Shown here in pieces: positions 39,324 to 53,830 of a stretch of DNA of 64,000 nt (position 1 is the first letter of the stretch; each line of letters begins with the position of its first letter). The stretch is taken from contig NC_065531.1 of NCBI RefSeq assembly GCF_020184175.1, forward strand, positions 69,224,604 through 69,288,603, read 5' to 3'. The stretch comes from Aphis gossypii. Taxonomy: Eukaryota; Arthropoda; Insecta; Hemiptera; Aphididae. The notes under the pieces were generated by a model. It saw only the letters and a program-made list of their open reading frames with translations, made no database searches and had not been told where the DNA came from. The position numbers and the translations under genes were made by a program.

Positions 39324-39476
39324 ATGAGTCACATTAATTCTAGTTCGACCGTCAGACATGATTCCGCGACCCGTAGTCAACAGTTCCCCGAAAATTATAT
39401 ACCGAGGGCTGTGCATCAAGACGAGGCACATAATATCAGTCATCCATATTTATTATTCAAAGCTCAAAAGTTCACT
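39324..39476 (+). CDS. Tentative first coding exon, unknown gene
   Basis: The frame starts at ATG (MSHINSSSTVRHDSATRSQQ), stays open for 51 codons with balanced composition unlike the surrounding AT-rich frames, and ends at KAQKFT followed by a strong donor (ACT then GTAAGT at 39477). The frame stays open upstream to 39228 with no further ATG. I do not recognise the family. No downstream exon was found in this window, which would fit a developmental gene with very long introns but is equally compatible with a chance frame. Confidence 0.35.
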
Positions 39477-41831
39477 GTAAGTACTATTTTGGACTATTTA
39501 CGACTATTATTTAAGATTTATTGTAGTTGCTCTTCGTAGTGAAGTGATGTGTGTATATAGATGTGTATACAACTATAATCCAGACCAAATAAAACCTAAT
39601 GATAGTCGTATTGAGATCGATAAGTTTGTAAATATATATGTATAAAAGAATAATCTCTAAACTTTGCAATATTATAATATTATAATTATTGATAATTCCA
39701 AAATGTATATTTTTAATGGACGGGTGACTTGAAGTTAAGTCTGTAGGTAATAAAACGATACCCACTATATGATGGTACATATAATTAGTGCCTAATATTA
39801 TAGTATTACAATATTACAAATTTACAACAATGCAACGAGCGACATTGTAATATGGACCGTAGGTATTGCGCGTATTGCGAATTGTCGTTTTCGAAATATA
39901 TACCACGTCGTGTATGATAAACGGATAGTCTATTTATTTATTAAAGTTTGCCATTTGACCCGATAAATATTATTATTATTACGATTTTGTCGACATATAC
40001 ACTTGGCCCATTTATTTTGACCAAAATTTGAACTCATGTGTAATTTACTACCGCACAGTGACGTTGTTTTTGTGACAACGGTGTCAAAATTATATTACTT
40101 CAACTTTTCGCGTAACTGTTGTATCTCATGTCATGGTTACTATGTAGCTATATGTGTGTGTTTAATGATGATAATTTAAGTTTTTACAGTAACCTTAATA
40201 ATGTACGATCCGTCATTGTAAGCGGATCTGTTGCACACAATAATGTGCTTGTAATAATATAATAACTAATTTATATATACTTATGTTATATAATTACTGT
40301 TTATTATGCTCTAATATGGACTGTATACTGAATTGTATAGTTTAGTTAGGTCCTATTTGTTTTCACAAAAAAAAAAAATCATCGAGTGAGTACGAGTATA
40401 CGAGCCTATTATGACAAGGTGACTGCAATAATGCTATCTATGAAATACTGTTCAATTATCAAAATAACTAAAAATTATTTCATCATTTTCATTTATATAA
40501 AGTAAAATAGGAAAATATTTAACGTAGTAATAAGTTTATTATCTAGGTAAAGTTTAACTTAAATATCTATTCAAAGCTATTTTTTACCACATTTACTGGT
40601 TAAAATGTCTATATGGTATACAAAATTAAAGTTAAAAACATAAAACAATAACTGAAAATTCTTATTAATTACATCTTACATTAGTGGTTCTCAGACTATG
40701 CAGCCTAAGGGTAATCTAGAGAAATCCGTGGACATATCTGAATTAAATTCAAATAAAATAATATTTAGTTTATTAGTTTATATAGTATTTATTAAATTAA
40801 TAATACTAATTAGCTCGCATATTATGTTTAATAATCAAAAACGATATTATAGATACGAGTTCATACGTTATATTCTGTTCTTTTTAAATGATTTGATAAA
40901 ATTATTTATAGGTGAGCATTATAAAGAAACAAATTAAAAGCAAATCATTAATGCATAATTTTTTACGAATTAAGTATATTTTAATTTTTTTTTGTATAAT
41001 ATAGGGTCATCGGCTATTCCTCATTATTTACTTATGGCCTATACAGGCTATAGCTATAATCAGAAATATTAGGATGTTTTGACTATAAATATTTTAGTTT
41101 GATGCTTGTGTTTAAAAAACATTAGGCATGATATTAATTTTAGCAGTAGCGTAAATCGAACATTTTGTTGGAAATGACGAGTGAAAAAAATAAAAATAAA
41201 CTTTTTTTAGAACGATTCATACACGGGTGAAGTTTTTATGAAAAAATTGACGATAAAAATCACAATAAGTAGGTAACTTTATTTCGTTTTGAGCATAGTA
41301 CATATTAATTTATTAATATAAAATATTTAATATACTTAAATAGTATAAATTATGAAAAACTGGGGGTGCTAAGCATACTCAAACTCTTCAAAACTGCATC
41401 AGTAGTCGTGTAGCCAAATATATTTCGACAAAATGAATTGACATTATTTGAATATAGGTACAAACATAATAATTATTGTTATAACATTATGTAGGACAGA
41501 AGCAGTTCATTTAACTTCGATATTTAAAAAAGAAGTGTTGATTCGGACCTATACCAATATTTTATATAGGTATACCTACCTACTATACTTGTAATAATAA
41601 CACAATACACGTATGAAATATGATCAATCGCAAAGAATCGTGTTTATATTATAGTATACTCTCGCATAAATCTGAATAGTAATCAACCACTGAGCGTAAC
41701 GATACTGACTATGTAATACATCGGACGGAACGCGAGACAACATAATACTACGTATTTTCCATTCGCATCGATAATATTAACATAATTCTCATAAATTCAT
41801 AATAATAATATTTATTTACAACCGGATGGTT

Positions 41832-41892
41832 CCTGGTGTATAGAGTGCCGCGCGAATTCCCGCGGTCAATGGCCGCAAAAGCTCTATACAGG
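41832..41892. ncRNA. 61-nt hairpin of unknown role
   Basis: CCTGGTGTATAGAG (41832-41845) pairs with CTCTATACAGG (41882-41892), leaving a three-base bulge. The loop is G/C-rich and has its own CCGCG/CGCGG pairing. Size is in the range of a microRNA precursor, but I match no known microRNA seed. It stands out against the AT-rich desert. Low confidence. Confidence 0.2.
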
Positions 41893-44800
41893 TTTGCCGT
41901 GACGCCCGGATCCGAGTAACCGTTTTCGTATATTATTATAACATAACTCGTAAGTCATTAACTCGCACACAGAATGGAACAATTTTCATGTTTTTGTTCT
42001 ACCGCTTAAGAGAATTAATAGTTGGTTTCAATCATTCGTCAACCGTCGACCAAAATATAATCCTTTGCGAAAAATACAAAAATGACTATCATCATCATCT
42101 TTGTTGATGAGCGCGGTACGGTCTGCGCAAGATCAACGACCTGTATATGTATAGACAGAATAGATACGTTTATAGAATAGTTTTCGTTCGGGGGAAAAAA
42201 AATCGTATATTTATAAATAAAAATGTCATACCTACCTACGCGAGATGTTAGTAGTAAGATCCGAAATACGGTCTGTAAATTATATTCGTATTTTAAAGTT
42301 TTGAAATAATTATATATTATATCATAATTAGACAATAGTTACATTTAACTTCGTCATTTTATCATTTATGCAACAGCAAAAACTTAATGTTTGTCCTCGT
42401 TCTTAATATAATAAAAATAAATAAATAAAAATAAAATCAGAATAGTTCAAATAGAACAATTATTTTATTGAATAAAATACTTAATAAGGAACTTTAACAT
42501 TTTTAATTACTAATATTTATTTCACTTAAGTGGATTTTTAGTTGAAATCATTAAATTTGTGAGTTAATCTTTATTATTTATTATCACTCTGCTCTTCTTA
42601 TATTAACTTAGGTTTTATAATATAAATACACAGTGTATCGCAATGGTCTGACACGTTCAAATGTAACTTTAATGTTAAATTATTGTACCGTGTATAAAAA
42701 AAAAATATTTAATATTAAACATTTTAAAATAAGTATATTTTACTGCTTTAGATTAAGATATAAAAAATGTATAGGTGCTAATTACTACATAACAATCGAG
42801 AGTCTATAATTAACCTGTGCGTGCATCTAAAACATTTTATTAAATATTTACACGCAGATAAACGTGTAAATATATGATATTTATTTTTAATTAGATATAA
42901 AATGAATTATTATTAAGTATCATATTTTTAAAATTTAAAATATTAAAATATTCAGTTTCTAATGAGTATATAAAATCAATTTTTATTAAATTAGGATGTA
43001 AATAAATTAATATCTGTGGTTCAGTAACTGATAATTTTGTTATTAAAGATCATATTATATGATTCAAAATTATTTCATAATAATTACTCGTTTTGTTGTT
43101 GGTTGCATACTTGCATTAGTTAATTTAATTGTACAGTTTTTAATAAAATATATTTTACTATTCTACTTTATACGATTATAAAACCATATTATTATAAAAT
43201 ATTATAATTTTGTTTAGTAGATATTTGCTTATTAAATTTAGATATTAGGTACTTCAATAATGTTACAAAACCATCAATTAGAACATTAAAATATTTAATC
43301 CATTCATTAATAACTATGTCAACAATTGCATTACTATAAATATTTAATAATCAACAGTATATTATGGCAAAATAATAATAATAATAATTTAACAGGAGTT
43401 AAAAAATGACACTTAATTTAAACAGTTTTGTAAAAATGTATACCGATCTAATTGAAAAACTTGGATACGCAGAGAATTAAATATTACAAATTATACACTC
43501 TGCAGTGTTCCAGTGTTTTATCCTATTTTTAGATTAATTAATAATTACCTAACAAAATTTAGAATAGTCTACTTAAACAGTTCTAGAGCAGTAGAGCCTA
43601 CAAAAAAAACATATATAGAGATAACAGTTTTAAATAAATTATAAATATATGTATAAAAATATATAAAAATTTATTTATATTTAGGTAGTTTATTTTAATT
43701 ATGAAAAAATTGTTTCAAAATGTAATTTGAGTTAAGTTCATTTTAAGTATTTCACAATTAGTTAAAAACATCTTTTTTACTATACCTACATACATAGAAA
43801 TACCTAGATAAATTATTACAATACACATGACGTATGATTAAATACGTAAAACATATGTACATGATTAATTTCAGAACTGCTGTGTCGAACGACGAACAGT
43901 AGGTTGCTGTCTCAGACGTTGTGTACAAATTAAAATCCGGTAGTACCTATACCAAATATTCTTTTGTGTATAAAGTGCTGTGCCGCCTGTGCATTTAATA
44001 TTATAACGCAAGCGATTTATGAAGTAGTATTATTATTACAATAATATTTCTGCGTTTACTGCCGTTCTCATATATTTGTAAATCGAATCATTTATAAGTA
44101 GGTACATAATTATTTATTATACCTATCATCGGGTGACGACAAAATCCTTACTTATTAAAATACTCCGAAATTCCGCAATAAGTCGCAGACTTGCAGTCAT
44201 ATTAACATTATACACTAAAGTGATTTTCAAACTTACAAGTTACAGTATTATATTCTATTAACTATTTGTATGTTCGCTGTACTAGCTAATACGTGTAAAT
44301 AATATATTATAATTTGTTTTTCTTTAAATATATCAAATTAGAGATCGATAGTTTATTATAAAATTAAATTATATCTTGAGCGTAATAAATAATAATTGAT
44401 AAAGTTAACTGGTTAACTATCTTTCGTAAATTTTTATTTCGTTTATTTGTTATAAAAGTAAAATTCTCGATTCTCCCGACAAAGGTATTGAGGTCAGTAA
44501 CCCCGGTATTCCGATTGGCAACTCTATACAACAAACAGCAGTGTTTGAATAGTTTATGCGTTGTTTCTTGAAAAGTCGTTTTTCCATTAAAATAACCTAA
44601 CCGCTTTGTTATTTACCATTTGTGGATAATACGAAAACGGAGTTGGTAATCATAAACAGTGTGCCAAAATATGAAATGGTTAAATTAAAAATTAAATGTA
44701 CATAAACATGTTTTTATCCATTTAATTCGTATACATTTACTACATTTAAATTAATAGCTATAATACCCATTACCACCGTTGCTTAGATAAATTATTTTTC

Positions 44801-45540
44801 TAAAGTGTTTGATGAATTTATTACAACCATTCTTTACACCACAAATTGCGATAAAAACTTTTTCTAATAGCGTGTTATAAGTATACCTTTATAACAATAT
44901 AATATATACAAATATTAAAAAATAATTTATTTAATATCTATAGCTATTATAGGTACCTATAAATGTTATTTTAAGTGGAGGCAAAATATAGAAGATTCAA
45001 ATGAGTGTTTCTCTAACCAATACATCTCTAAAATAATTGTTCCAAATGGGACGCTAAAAAATTTTAATTAATATTTAATATTTGAATTTATTTATATGTA
45101 TTATTTCATCTAGTTCCCAAGTTTTAATCAAAGTTTTCTTAAAATATACCTGTATATATTTTTTTAAATTTAACATATTTTGTGGTTACTAAACACATAA
45201 ATACTGGTAGTTTTAGTTGTACTTTATTTTATTCAACTAAAAAACGGGTTTGATACATACCCAAAATCATAATTAAAATGCAAGTAAATATCTTAAAGTA
45301 TCTTAAATTAAAATATTTGTATAGTTGACATATTATTATTTAATTAAAAAATGCTTAATGTTCAAAGCCAGGGTTTTATTGGTCAAACGCATCAAACGAT
45401 GCAAAGGATAGCTATATAGGTAGTAGAATTTTTCATTTGATCGGGAGGAACTGCAAAAATGATATCCATAAGCAGAGTAAATGAATCAATATAATCAGAT
45501 ACTTATAATAAGTTTGTTTTAGAGATGTTAATGATGTTAT

Positions 45541-45592
45541 ATTAGCTGCTTTAGTCGGCGCTCTAATAGACTGCTCAGACAAAACAGCTAAT
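45541..45592. repeat. Short inverted repeat
   Basis: ATTAGCTGCTTTAGTC at 45541-45556 faces GACAAAACAGCTAAT at 45578-45592; the outer eight bases pair perfectly and the rest with one gap and one mismatch. It could be a small foldback relic. No target duplication was seen. Confidence 0.4.
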
Positions 45593-48500
45593 TAATAGAC
45601 ATGTAATCGTGTAGAGGAAAATTTGTATTTGGTAGAAAAACAGCAAAACACAAGAACTTTCTTTGTACTCGAGCAATCATTTGGTGATATTATTCCTCAA
45701 TTATACAAAAAATATATTTTTTTTAAAATTACTTAAGTTAAAGTATTAAAAATAAGGATATTATTTGGGTATTAACTCATACATATTAAAATTTGTTTGT
45801 TAAGATTTTTTGCATCGTCATTTGTATAATTGTAGCGAAAATATGTATACTTAGAAGTTAAAAAAATTAAAATGATATTATTATACAGGTAATAATAGTA
45901 TTATATTGGCCACAGTTGTGTCACTTATACTTTTTGTTTACACTGGGTGTAAGAAAAGTAAAAACGCTTCGCTTTATTTTTAATTTGTACAAAATAAATA
46001 TAGATTTAATCGTCATAAAAAAATTTGCATAATTTATGTTTGCTAATATGAATTGAATTATATAATTGTTTGACTGTACCTATATATTTTTGAGTGAATT
46101 ATTGGAAATTATTTTATGTTAGGTTGTAAAAAATTTTCATGATAATGAAATGCCGGTCTTATATTTAGTATGAAATAATTATTATAGTTATTACTATTTA
46201 CTTATTAGTTATTAATTATATTATATTTATTATATGCATCCATGCGTAAGAATCGTATAGGTTCCTATAGTTATATAAGTAGGTATTATTATGTCTGTAT
46301 AATAATAAAAATCGAATTATCTAATTGTGTTATTAAACTGTCAATAGATTCATTATAGTATTATAGGCGAAATACTAATTGTAAAAACCTTAACTACTAT
46401 AATTTGACCCACATTTATTTTCATAATAGATACATCTTGTTTATCACTCGGAGTTTAAAACGGTATTATATTATTACTATCGGAAATAATCTGTAGTCAC
46501 CACGAGGACATACAATCGGTTTGTAACGATAATCTAACGGACGCGTCCTAATTAAACCGTTAAATTGTGTTAATACTTTCCAGAAGTGTTGGATACAGAT
46601 TATTATTTCTGAATCCGACATCCACTGTGTTCTCCGTAGTACCTTATATTGTAAATACGTATATCACGTACAATTGCTTATATAATTATGTAATTCATAT
46701 CCAACAAAAATGTTACGCAGAAATATAATTTTTTATTATTTTATTATGTAAATTATTTATATACATACTGCATACATACATATACGTTGTACGTAGACGT
46801 TGTTACAGAGTACTACACTGTACATTGTAAATAATATAATTATATGATGTCAATGATGTCATAATTATATACTGTGTAATCTCGTTAATTTGTATAATAA
46901 AATATTTAAAACATCAAATCAAAGGCATGGGTATTGGGTACACATATGTACGCTCATACATTAATGGATGTAGTAGGTAAATGCAGTCAATACCTATATT
47001 TTAACGAATAATATGAAATATGAAATAACTTCTATACTATTACTATCTTGAGAGATGAGTGAAATTCTATTTATAATCATTTTTATGGGTAATGTGATAC
47101 ATCGTAGATACCAATAAATACAGTATAATATAATACTAAAACCATCACACTGTAATTTATAATATAGTTAATACACTAATAGTGTGTAACCTTATCATAA
47201 TGAATAGCGAAAATATTGTGTTGTTTCTTAGGTATAATTATAGTATTATGGTCTATGGATATTACTGTAGTTTCGTCAAATTATTTTATTTCATTTTAAA
47301 TTTAGTACAGTACATAATTTAAAATATTATTAAAATATTACATTCATTGTGAGCAAGTTACTATTTATTTGGCCATTCGGTATACAAGCTACAATAATTT
47401 TTGTTAGATAAATTATTAAAGAATATTTTTGGAAAAAGTTATATTTTCACTATTTTTTATTGTTATCATTTAAACTATAGATGAGCGAAGAAGTGTATCA
47501 ACATTTTGTAGGGGAGAAAATGTTCCATACCTAAACCACTTAGCTCGTTTAAACTTTAAATACCTACTTATAATTTATAGGAACTTATAAGCTACTCATT
47601 CAAATGTTGCTAAATTTTTATATGTAAATATACTCTAAAAAATATTTCCCGTTTTGGAATACTAAATTAAATATGTATGATATTATAACGATAAAACTAG
47701 TGGAAAAATATTTTTTTAGAAATATGTTGTTTTTTAATGATTTATTATAATAATGTAAAAACAATATTAATATTTTTTGTAATAATGAGAGACGAGTGTC
47801 TTACGTTAAATGAATTACTATATTTTAATATACTATATGATTTATATTGTATGTCCACTTATGTAATAAAATATTGATTGCCCGGAGGAGTTTGGGGTTG
47901 AAAGAGCTTGTCCTAGATTCGAAATTTACAACAAACGTTCACTTATATATTGTATCATATAATCATAGATAGAGTCGTAGTATGTGTGCCAAATTTTGAA
48001 TAAAATTTCTATGCGCGTATAAAGGTACGTTTACGCGAATAAAATTCAATGAATATATTAGTATTATTATTTATTGTATACCGTGTTCAAAACGAAATTA
48101 AAAAAAATTGAAAAATACGTATGTTTCTAAAATTGTATTTCACAGTGGTGTAAAAATTGTTTGATTTACGAAATTTTGTTGGAAAATATAAATTCATTTA
48201 GATACTACAATGGTGAGTGAAATACATTCAATTATAATAGCACTATCAGCAATTTCCCATAGGAGAACTCAGGACCCGGTTAGCTTTGTTTTGTTCAAAA
48301 ATCTTCTCCTTGTGGTAATATACCTATCTATACTGGGAATTTCGATCAATTGTGCTAGAATGTCATTAAAGAAGTGTTTGATATGTTTTACTATGGGTCA
48401 TAATAGGTTTAGGTATATCTTCGTATTAATTATATAATTGTATAATTTATATGTGATAAGGCTAATAATATTTATGAGTAAATTATTTGCAATTGTCTGA

Positions 48501-51500
48501 AACTATCTGTTGTGTATGAATTTAAATATAATATGCATCATATTATAGAATATATAATACGTGTGTTTTTGTAAGCACTAGCCAGATATATAACTCGCAT
48601 AAATATATATAATTATGTATTTATATTTAACTGCAATAATTAATAAAAAAAACCATTCGGGTTCAAATTTTGAAATTAATTTTAATGTCATTCACAGATG
48701 TGTTTATATTGTATACGTATTATCTAAATAGTGTTATAGAGTAACTTTTTTGTTGTTGACGAGTATGAAAAAATATGTTTCAATCGGAATTTTCAACTAT
48801 TTTTAATATGCTTAAAACTGTCTTTAGAAATTATAAATATATAATACACTAATTAACATGAGTGTGAAAACAGTATAATATATAATTATGATGTAGGTAC
48901 ATTCTATACCATATATAACAGTTGTAGTTGATGTAGTTGTCTTATGTATTAGGTAGTCTATAAATTCGTATTTGCATTATGGATACAGAAATCTACATAT
49001 TTGGGTAAGAGTCTGCAGTCCATAAAAAAACATCATAAACATAATTTTTTTATTATACATATTATATGGTTGGTGTTGGTCCGAACATCATCTCTTTTTC
49101 TACACGAATATAAAATAGTACTAATAGGTATACCTAATAATAATAGTATACTATTTTTAATTCAACAAATTTTATTGTCATCATATAATAGCTAATAATT
49201 GAAACGTTTATAAATTTTCATTTTCGCATAAATAACTTCATCTATGTAAGTATTCTATCGTACAACAACGTTATATTTAATTGTTGTCTTTAAGTCGTAT
49301 ACATTAATACATTAGTAGTTGTTATCTTAAACCTTGAATTTATTTTGTCGATCATTATAATATAATAGTATAATATTATAACATTACAATACTCTTATTA
49401 TTTAACTAGTGTTATGAAAAATAATAAACGATGTTGTTGAACAATAATAATTTATAAAACATTATTTTTATTTATTAGCTTTTGTACAAAAAATATAATA
49501 TAATATATGTATCGACGCTTAAAGTATTACATAATATAATAATAGTAATAATACTACAATACAGTTATTTACACTATAATATCAGTTTCAGGTTATTTTG
49601 TTATTGATATGACAATTTATTTAGGTATTTGATGGTGTTAAACATAAATAACTAATTAAGTATATTATTATTCTTTGACATTTTAAAAATATAATTAGAA
49701 AACAAATAAATTTGAGGATTACAAAATTACCTATATTATTATAATATTTGTCTGACGAAGCGCATTAAAGGTCCTAACACAGAATAGCATTTTATTGATA
49801 TTCAGCCACTCAGGAATGAAAACCTACGTGTCAAAATAAGATATATTTTAAGAATTGCGTTGGTCATATTTCAATATGTAATTCATATATTTTTGTTGTG
49901 CCGTTTGCCATATTCCAGTTACTACTGTTACTAGCCTATTACAGAGTGACGACATTTTCAATATATTTTTGCAAATAATACAACCTGCATAATAATATGT
50001 TTATGCACATTGCACATACTGGGCGGTCGTTACTTTTATTTTAAATACTGTGTTGATCTTTACTCTATACACGCGTGTTAAGTACACAAAATAAAAACAT
50101 TATTAATTGATTTGCAGTTTGCATTACTAACTGGAGATTTTTGTGTTTTAAGTATAAAACTTACTGTTTACAACAACTATCGTTGTTGGCAGTGTATTCG
50201 CGCATTGCATAACAATCGGTGGCATAGTACGACACAACGACACTATTTAGCATTTAGGTCAAATGTAATTATTAAAACTGAAAACTTGCGCGAACGTAGT
50301 CGAGTTTTTTTTTCATCGTATTATAAATTAGGTCAATTGTTCTTAATAAAATATACGATTATGTTTGTTTTAATCGCACGCTAGTATAACAGGTACTTCT
50401 AAAATATAGTATATACTTTTAAGATTTTCGTAAAAAAATAAATATATTTCAGACTCTATAGCCTTGAAGAAAAGTAAATAAAATACATACAAATTTGAAA
50501 TTACGTAAATTACAATTAATTAAAAATGTATTTTCTAAAGGCTTATACCATTGGCATTTGCATTGTTATACCAAATTTGATTTCTACTTAATCAAAACCA
50601 ATTTTTGATTTTTCGTTAGCAAATAAAACAAATTCTCTTTAGAACTCATCAATTAAATGGTATGTTCGTCTTTAATGGTGGGAAGGGAGGAGGTGTAAAG
50701 ACATAATAAATCATTATTTCATGTTTTGAGTCCAAATCAGGTTTTAGGATAGCATACTGTTGTAACAAGATGGATTGTCTCATCATTCGATTTAATCGTA
50801 TCTTAGTAGTTTTTTTCACATCCATGTACGAGAAGCGATGATTATAGTTAATTTTTTAGATTATTGCAGTGCCTATGTATATATTATTTATGTATAGAGC
50901 AGTATAGAATTAAATACAGTTAGTTATTACAGTACTTTATTGTTCTCTAAAACAAAAACACATACATATTACACATATTACCAAGAATTATACAGTTATA
51001 TACAGTTATTAACTCGACTAAGCTAGCCAGAATAACCACACCGTGCAGAGTGATGAGTGCAAGTACTTCGGAGTTTCAAGACCGTGGTCGCGCGCGTATA
51101 ATATGCCTATACCTACCTAATAAGTGTATTATAGGTACCTACATAATATACTACGTATGTATTGCGTCGTGAGAGTGGTATTACGAAACGTAATCACACG
51201 AGAAGCTCACTGGCGTATACGTCAGACGAGTTGTATATCATACCTACACAACATTTTACCGGCTAAAAGCTGTAACTGTATATTAACGTATGTACATAAT
51301 ATAATAATACCATACCGATACTCCATAACTCCATAATAATAATAAAATTAAAATATATAAATACATAGTTATATACACGTCCACACGGGTACCGGATGCA
51401 TTGTATTATTATACTTGGGCCATGCACGCGCGTGCACTGCGATACACAGTTCTCATATTTTCGCGAAGAGCAGAGTTTGTTTACAAAAAGTCTTTTCAGA

Positions 51501-51824
51501 GTTTTTGTCCATTAACTCCGTATGCACACACGTGTAATACGATTATTGTAATACATACACTATAGAGATAGGTACATTAATTGCACAGCATCGGCTGTAT
51601 ATATAATATATATATTTTATTTAGAAAATAATCACATAATATAATTATTATGTACAATATATACGCTATATTATATAGGTTTTTAATGTAGATACAGGAG
51701 CTGGTGTGCGTACAAAAAGAGAGAATGTGAGGGTTTTATTCCTCAATTTTTTTTTTATTATCAAACGTGCTTATTTCGTATTTGTCATCTTTATTCTTTG
51801 ATAGTATATTATCTTTTATTACCA

Positions 51825-52196
51825 TGTTAATACAGCGGTTCCAAACTTTTCTGAGACTATTACCCATAAATTGGATTGAATATTAACGAATACCACCTCC
51901 CATAAAAAAAAAAAAAAATATATCAGCTAAAAAACAAATAATAATTTTTAATTTATTAATTATCAGTATAGGTATTCGCCAAAGTTATACGTATTAACAT
52001 CAGTTTTATTACTATACATTTATAACATTAAAATCCTAGTACACTAGACTAATTCTGAATTCAGTCAATAATATTATAAAATACAAAAAAAAAAATTGTC
52101 TTATCTTTATTCTTAAGAAAATCCCGTTTTACTCATTAGTCCTTGTGGGGTTATTACTTATTACCCTCAGCTAGGTTAGGAATCGCTGTGTTCGTA
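51825..52196. mobile_element. hAT-like non-autonomous transposon
   Basis: The element spans 51833-52188. The left end is CAGCGGTTCCAAACTTTTCT; the reverse complement of the right end is CAGCGATTCCTAACCTAGCT. CAGxGxTTCxxAAC ends are typical of the hAT superfamily. Flanking octamers TGTTAATA (51825-51832) and TGTTCGTA (52189-52196) agree at six of eight positions, fitting a decayed 8-bp target duplication. Inside is AT-rich without a frame for transposase. Confidence 0.75.
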
Positions 52197-52775
52197 GATA
52201 GTAACTAATTTTGCTGAACCATACCATTGAATAATGTACGGGTATACGTATAATAATACACAGCGGGTTTTTAAAAATAATTCGTCCAATTTGAATACTT
52301 GTATTTTTTACCTTTACTTTTTTAGGTTTATAGGCAAATATATAAATTAAAATAATAATATTTTAAATTTATTCAACAGTACCTATACTTTTATAATTTC
52401 TATGTGACTTCCCTTAGTCATACGAAAAATATCCATGTAGACAGAACTCAAATTTATTCAATGCATATCCGTTGTATTGTTGTTATTATCTCTGTTAATT
52501 TTTTAGCTCCTTGTGGTTAATGATAATGGTGGTTCCTACGTAGGTATAGTATCTTTAACTTATCTCCAAAAAAGTAGTCACGTATAGTAAAATCAGATGA
52601 CAGACAAGCTCAAAGCATCGGATAATAATGATAAATAATTCTGTAATAATATATAATTGTGTATTTGTATGTATGATAATAATGTGACCCTGGTGTAAAC
52701 TGTAAACCAAGCTGTATCACTTTTGATTCTGTTCAATGTACATTATATGCCATAATGTATTGATTTTATTATGAT
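52197..52775. other. AT-rich spacer
   Basis: Nothing recognisable between the hAT-like element and repeat copy C; frames are short and composition is plain AT-rich. Confidence 0.6.
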
Positions 52776-53830
52776 GTGATGGTTTAATTTTTTTCTATGT
52801 ATGAATACACGAAAATTCTTTGATTTTAAAAAATGTAGGTGGTTTTGGATAACCATTTGGGTATAGTTTGTACTATTGAAAGGAGGTCAAACTTGAATAT
52901 TCCCAGTACTTATTTTTATAATTGGGTAAAAACAGTCAAAAAATTGAGGAAAGCCGGGGGAATTTTCGACAAAATGGATTTTATTTTTTTGATGTAACTC
53001 GAAAACGAATAACTGTAGGAACTTATTTTTTTACCAAATGTTTATAATTTATATTAATGTTTTCTGTATACAACAATGTTCAAGATATTTTTTAAAATTT
53101 TTTTAGCTATTTATAAGCATAAGTAACCGTAATATTATTGCTAGTAGTTTAACATTTTTTTTATAAGTATTGATTAAAATTTATTTGCTGTGTACTAATA
53201 CAAATTCTTTCAAATTTAATAAAAAGCTTCTCATAATTTGTTGATTTCTCAATTAAAAAACATTAAAAATTTATAGTCACAATATTTTTTTGTAAGCGTT
53301 TAAAGTCAGTATTTTGACAAAATTAATACAAATTGCAAAAATTAGTGAATTTATTAAAAATTCATAAATTTTTTTGATTTTATACATGAGATTTAAAAAT
53401 TTAATAAATTTAGTATAAGGTTAACTTAAAAAAATTACCAGAAAGCGAAGTCAATTTTTTATAAACATTTGAACTTTAAATATTGACGATATTCGATATT
53501 CACTCGTAAAATGATTATTTCTCTTCAAATAATTTTTGATATTTTTCAGTTATTTAAAAAAAAAAACAAAAAAATAAGCATCACCAAATGTTAATGTTAT
53601 CACTTTAATTAAATGATACAATTTTCAAAGGTGGGAAAGTCCATATCGTTAAAAATCCACAAGAGGAACAAAAATTATCCAAATTTAGTAACCTTTCTTG
53701 TACATAGATGATAGATTATGTTATTTTTCGGAACTGATCTCCCCTTCTCTCTATATACAATTTATGTATGCGTCACTGTGTAGCTAATAGTCACCTAACT
53801 TGTATATTCTACATTGATGTAAATTTAACA
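52776..53830 (+). repeat. Dispersed repeat family, copy C
   Basis: Carries the family words in the same order as copies A and B: ATACACGAAAATTCTTTGAT, GTAGGTGGTTTTGGATAACC, ATAGTTTGTACTATTGAAAG, TTTTTAGCTATTTATAAGCA. It also has GGGGGAATTTTCGACAAAAT and the words AACTCGAAAACGAATAACTG, for which copy B has AAAAACGAGTAACT. It is the longest of the three copies, so it may be closest to full length. Confidence 0.6.

Larger units (their letters stand above)
39540..51824. other. 12-kb gene desert
   Basis: No conserved protein or RNA gene recognised. Frames such as 40698-40937, 48210-48437, 49001-49195, 50112-50384 and 51124-51336 are short, AT-driven and without family resemblance. GTGGTTCTCAGACTATGCAG near 40683 looks like one end of a hAT transposon but no partner was found. 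Two hairpins are listed separately. G/C-richer patches lie at about 41820-41930 and 51040-51250. This could be intron of a long gene. Confidence 0.5.

Noticed and set aside
40683..40937. 79-codon frame beginning next to a hAT-like end
   Set aside because: Only one transposon end is visible and the frame is AT-driven; not enough for a gene or an element call.
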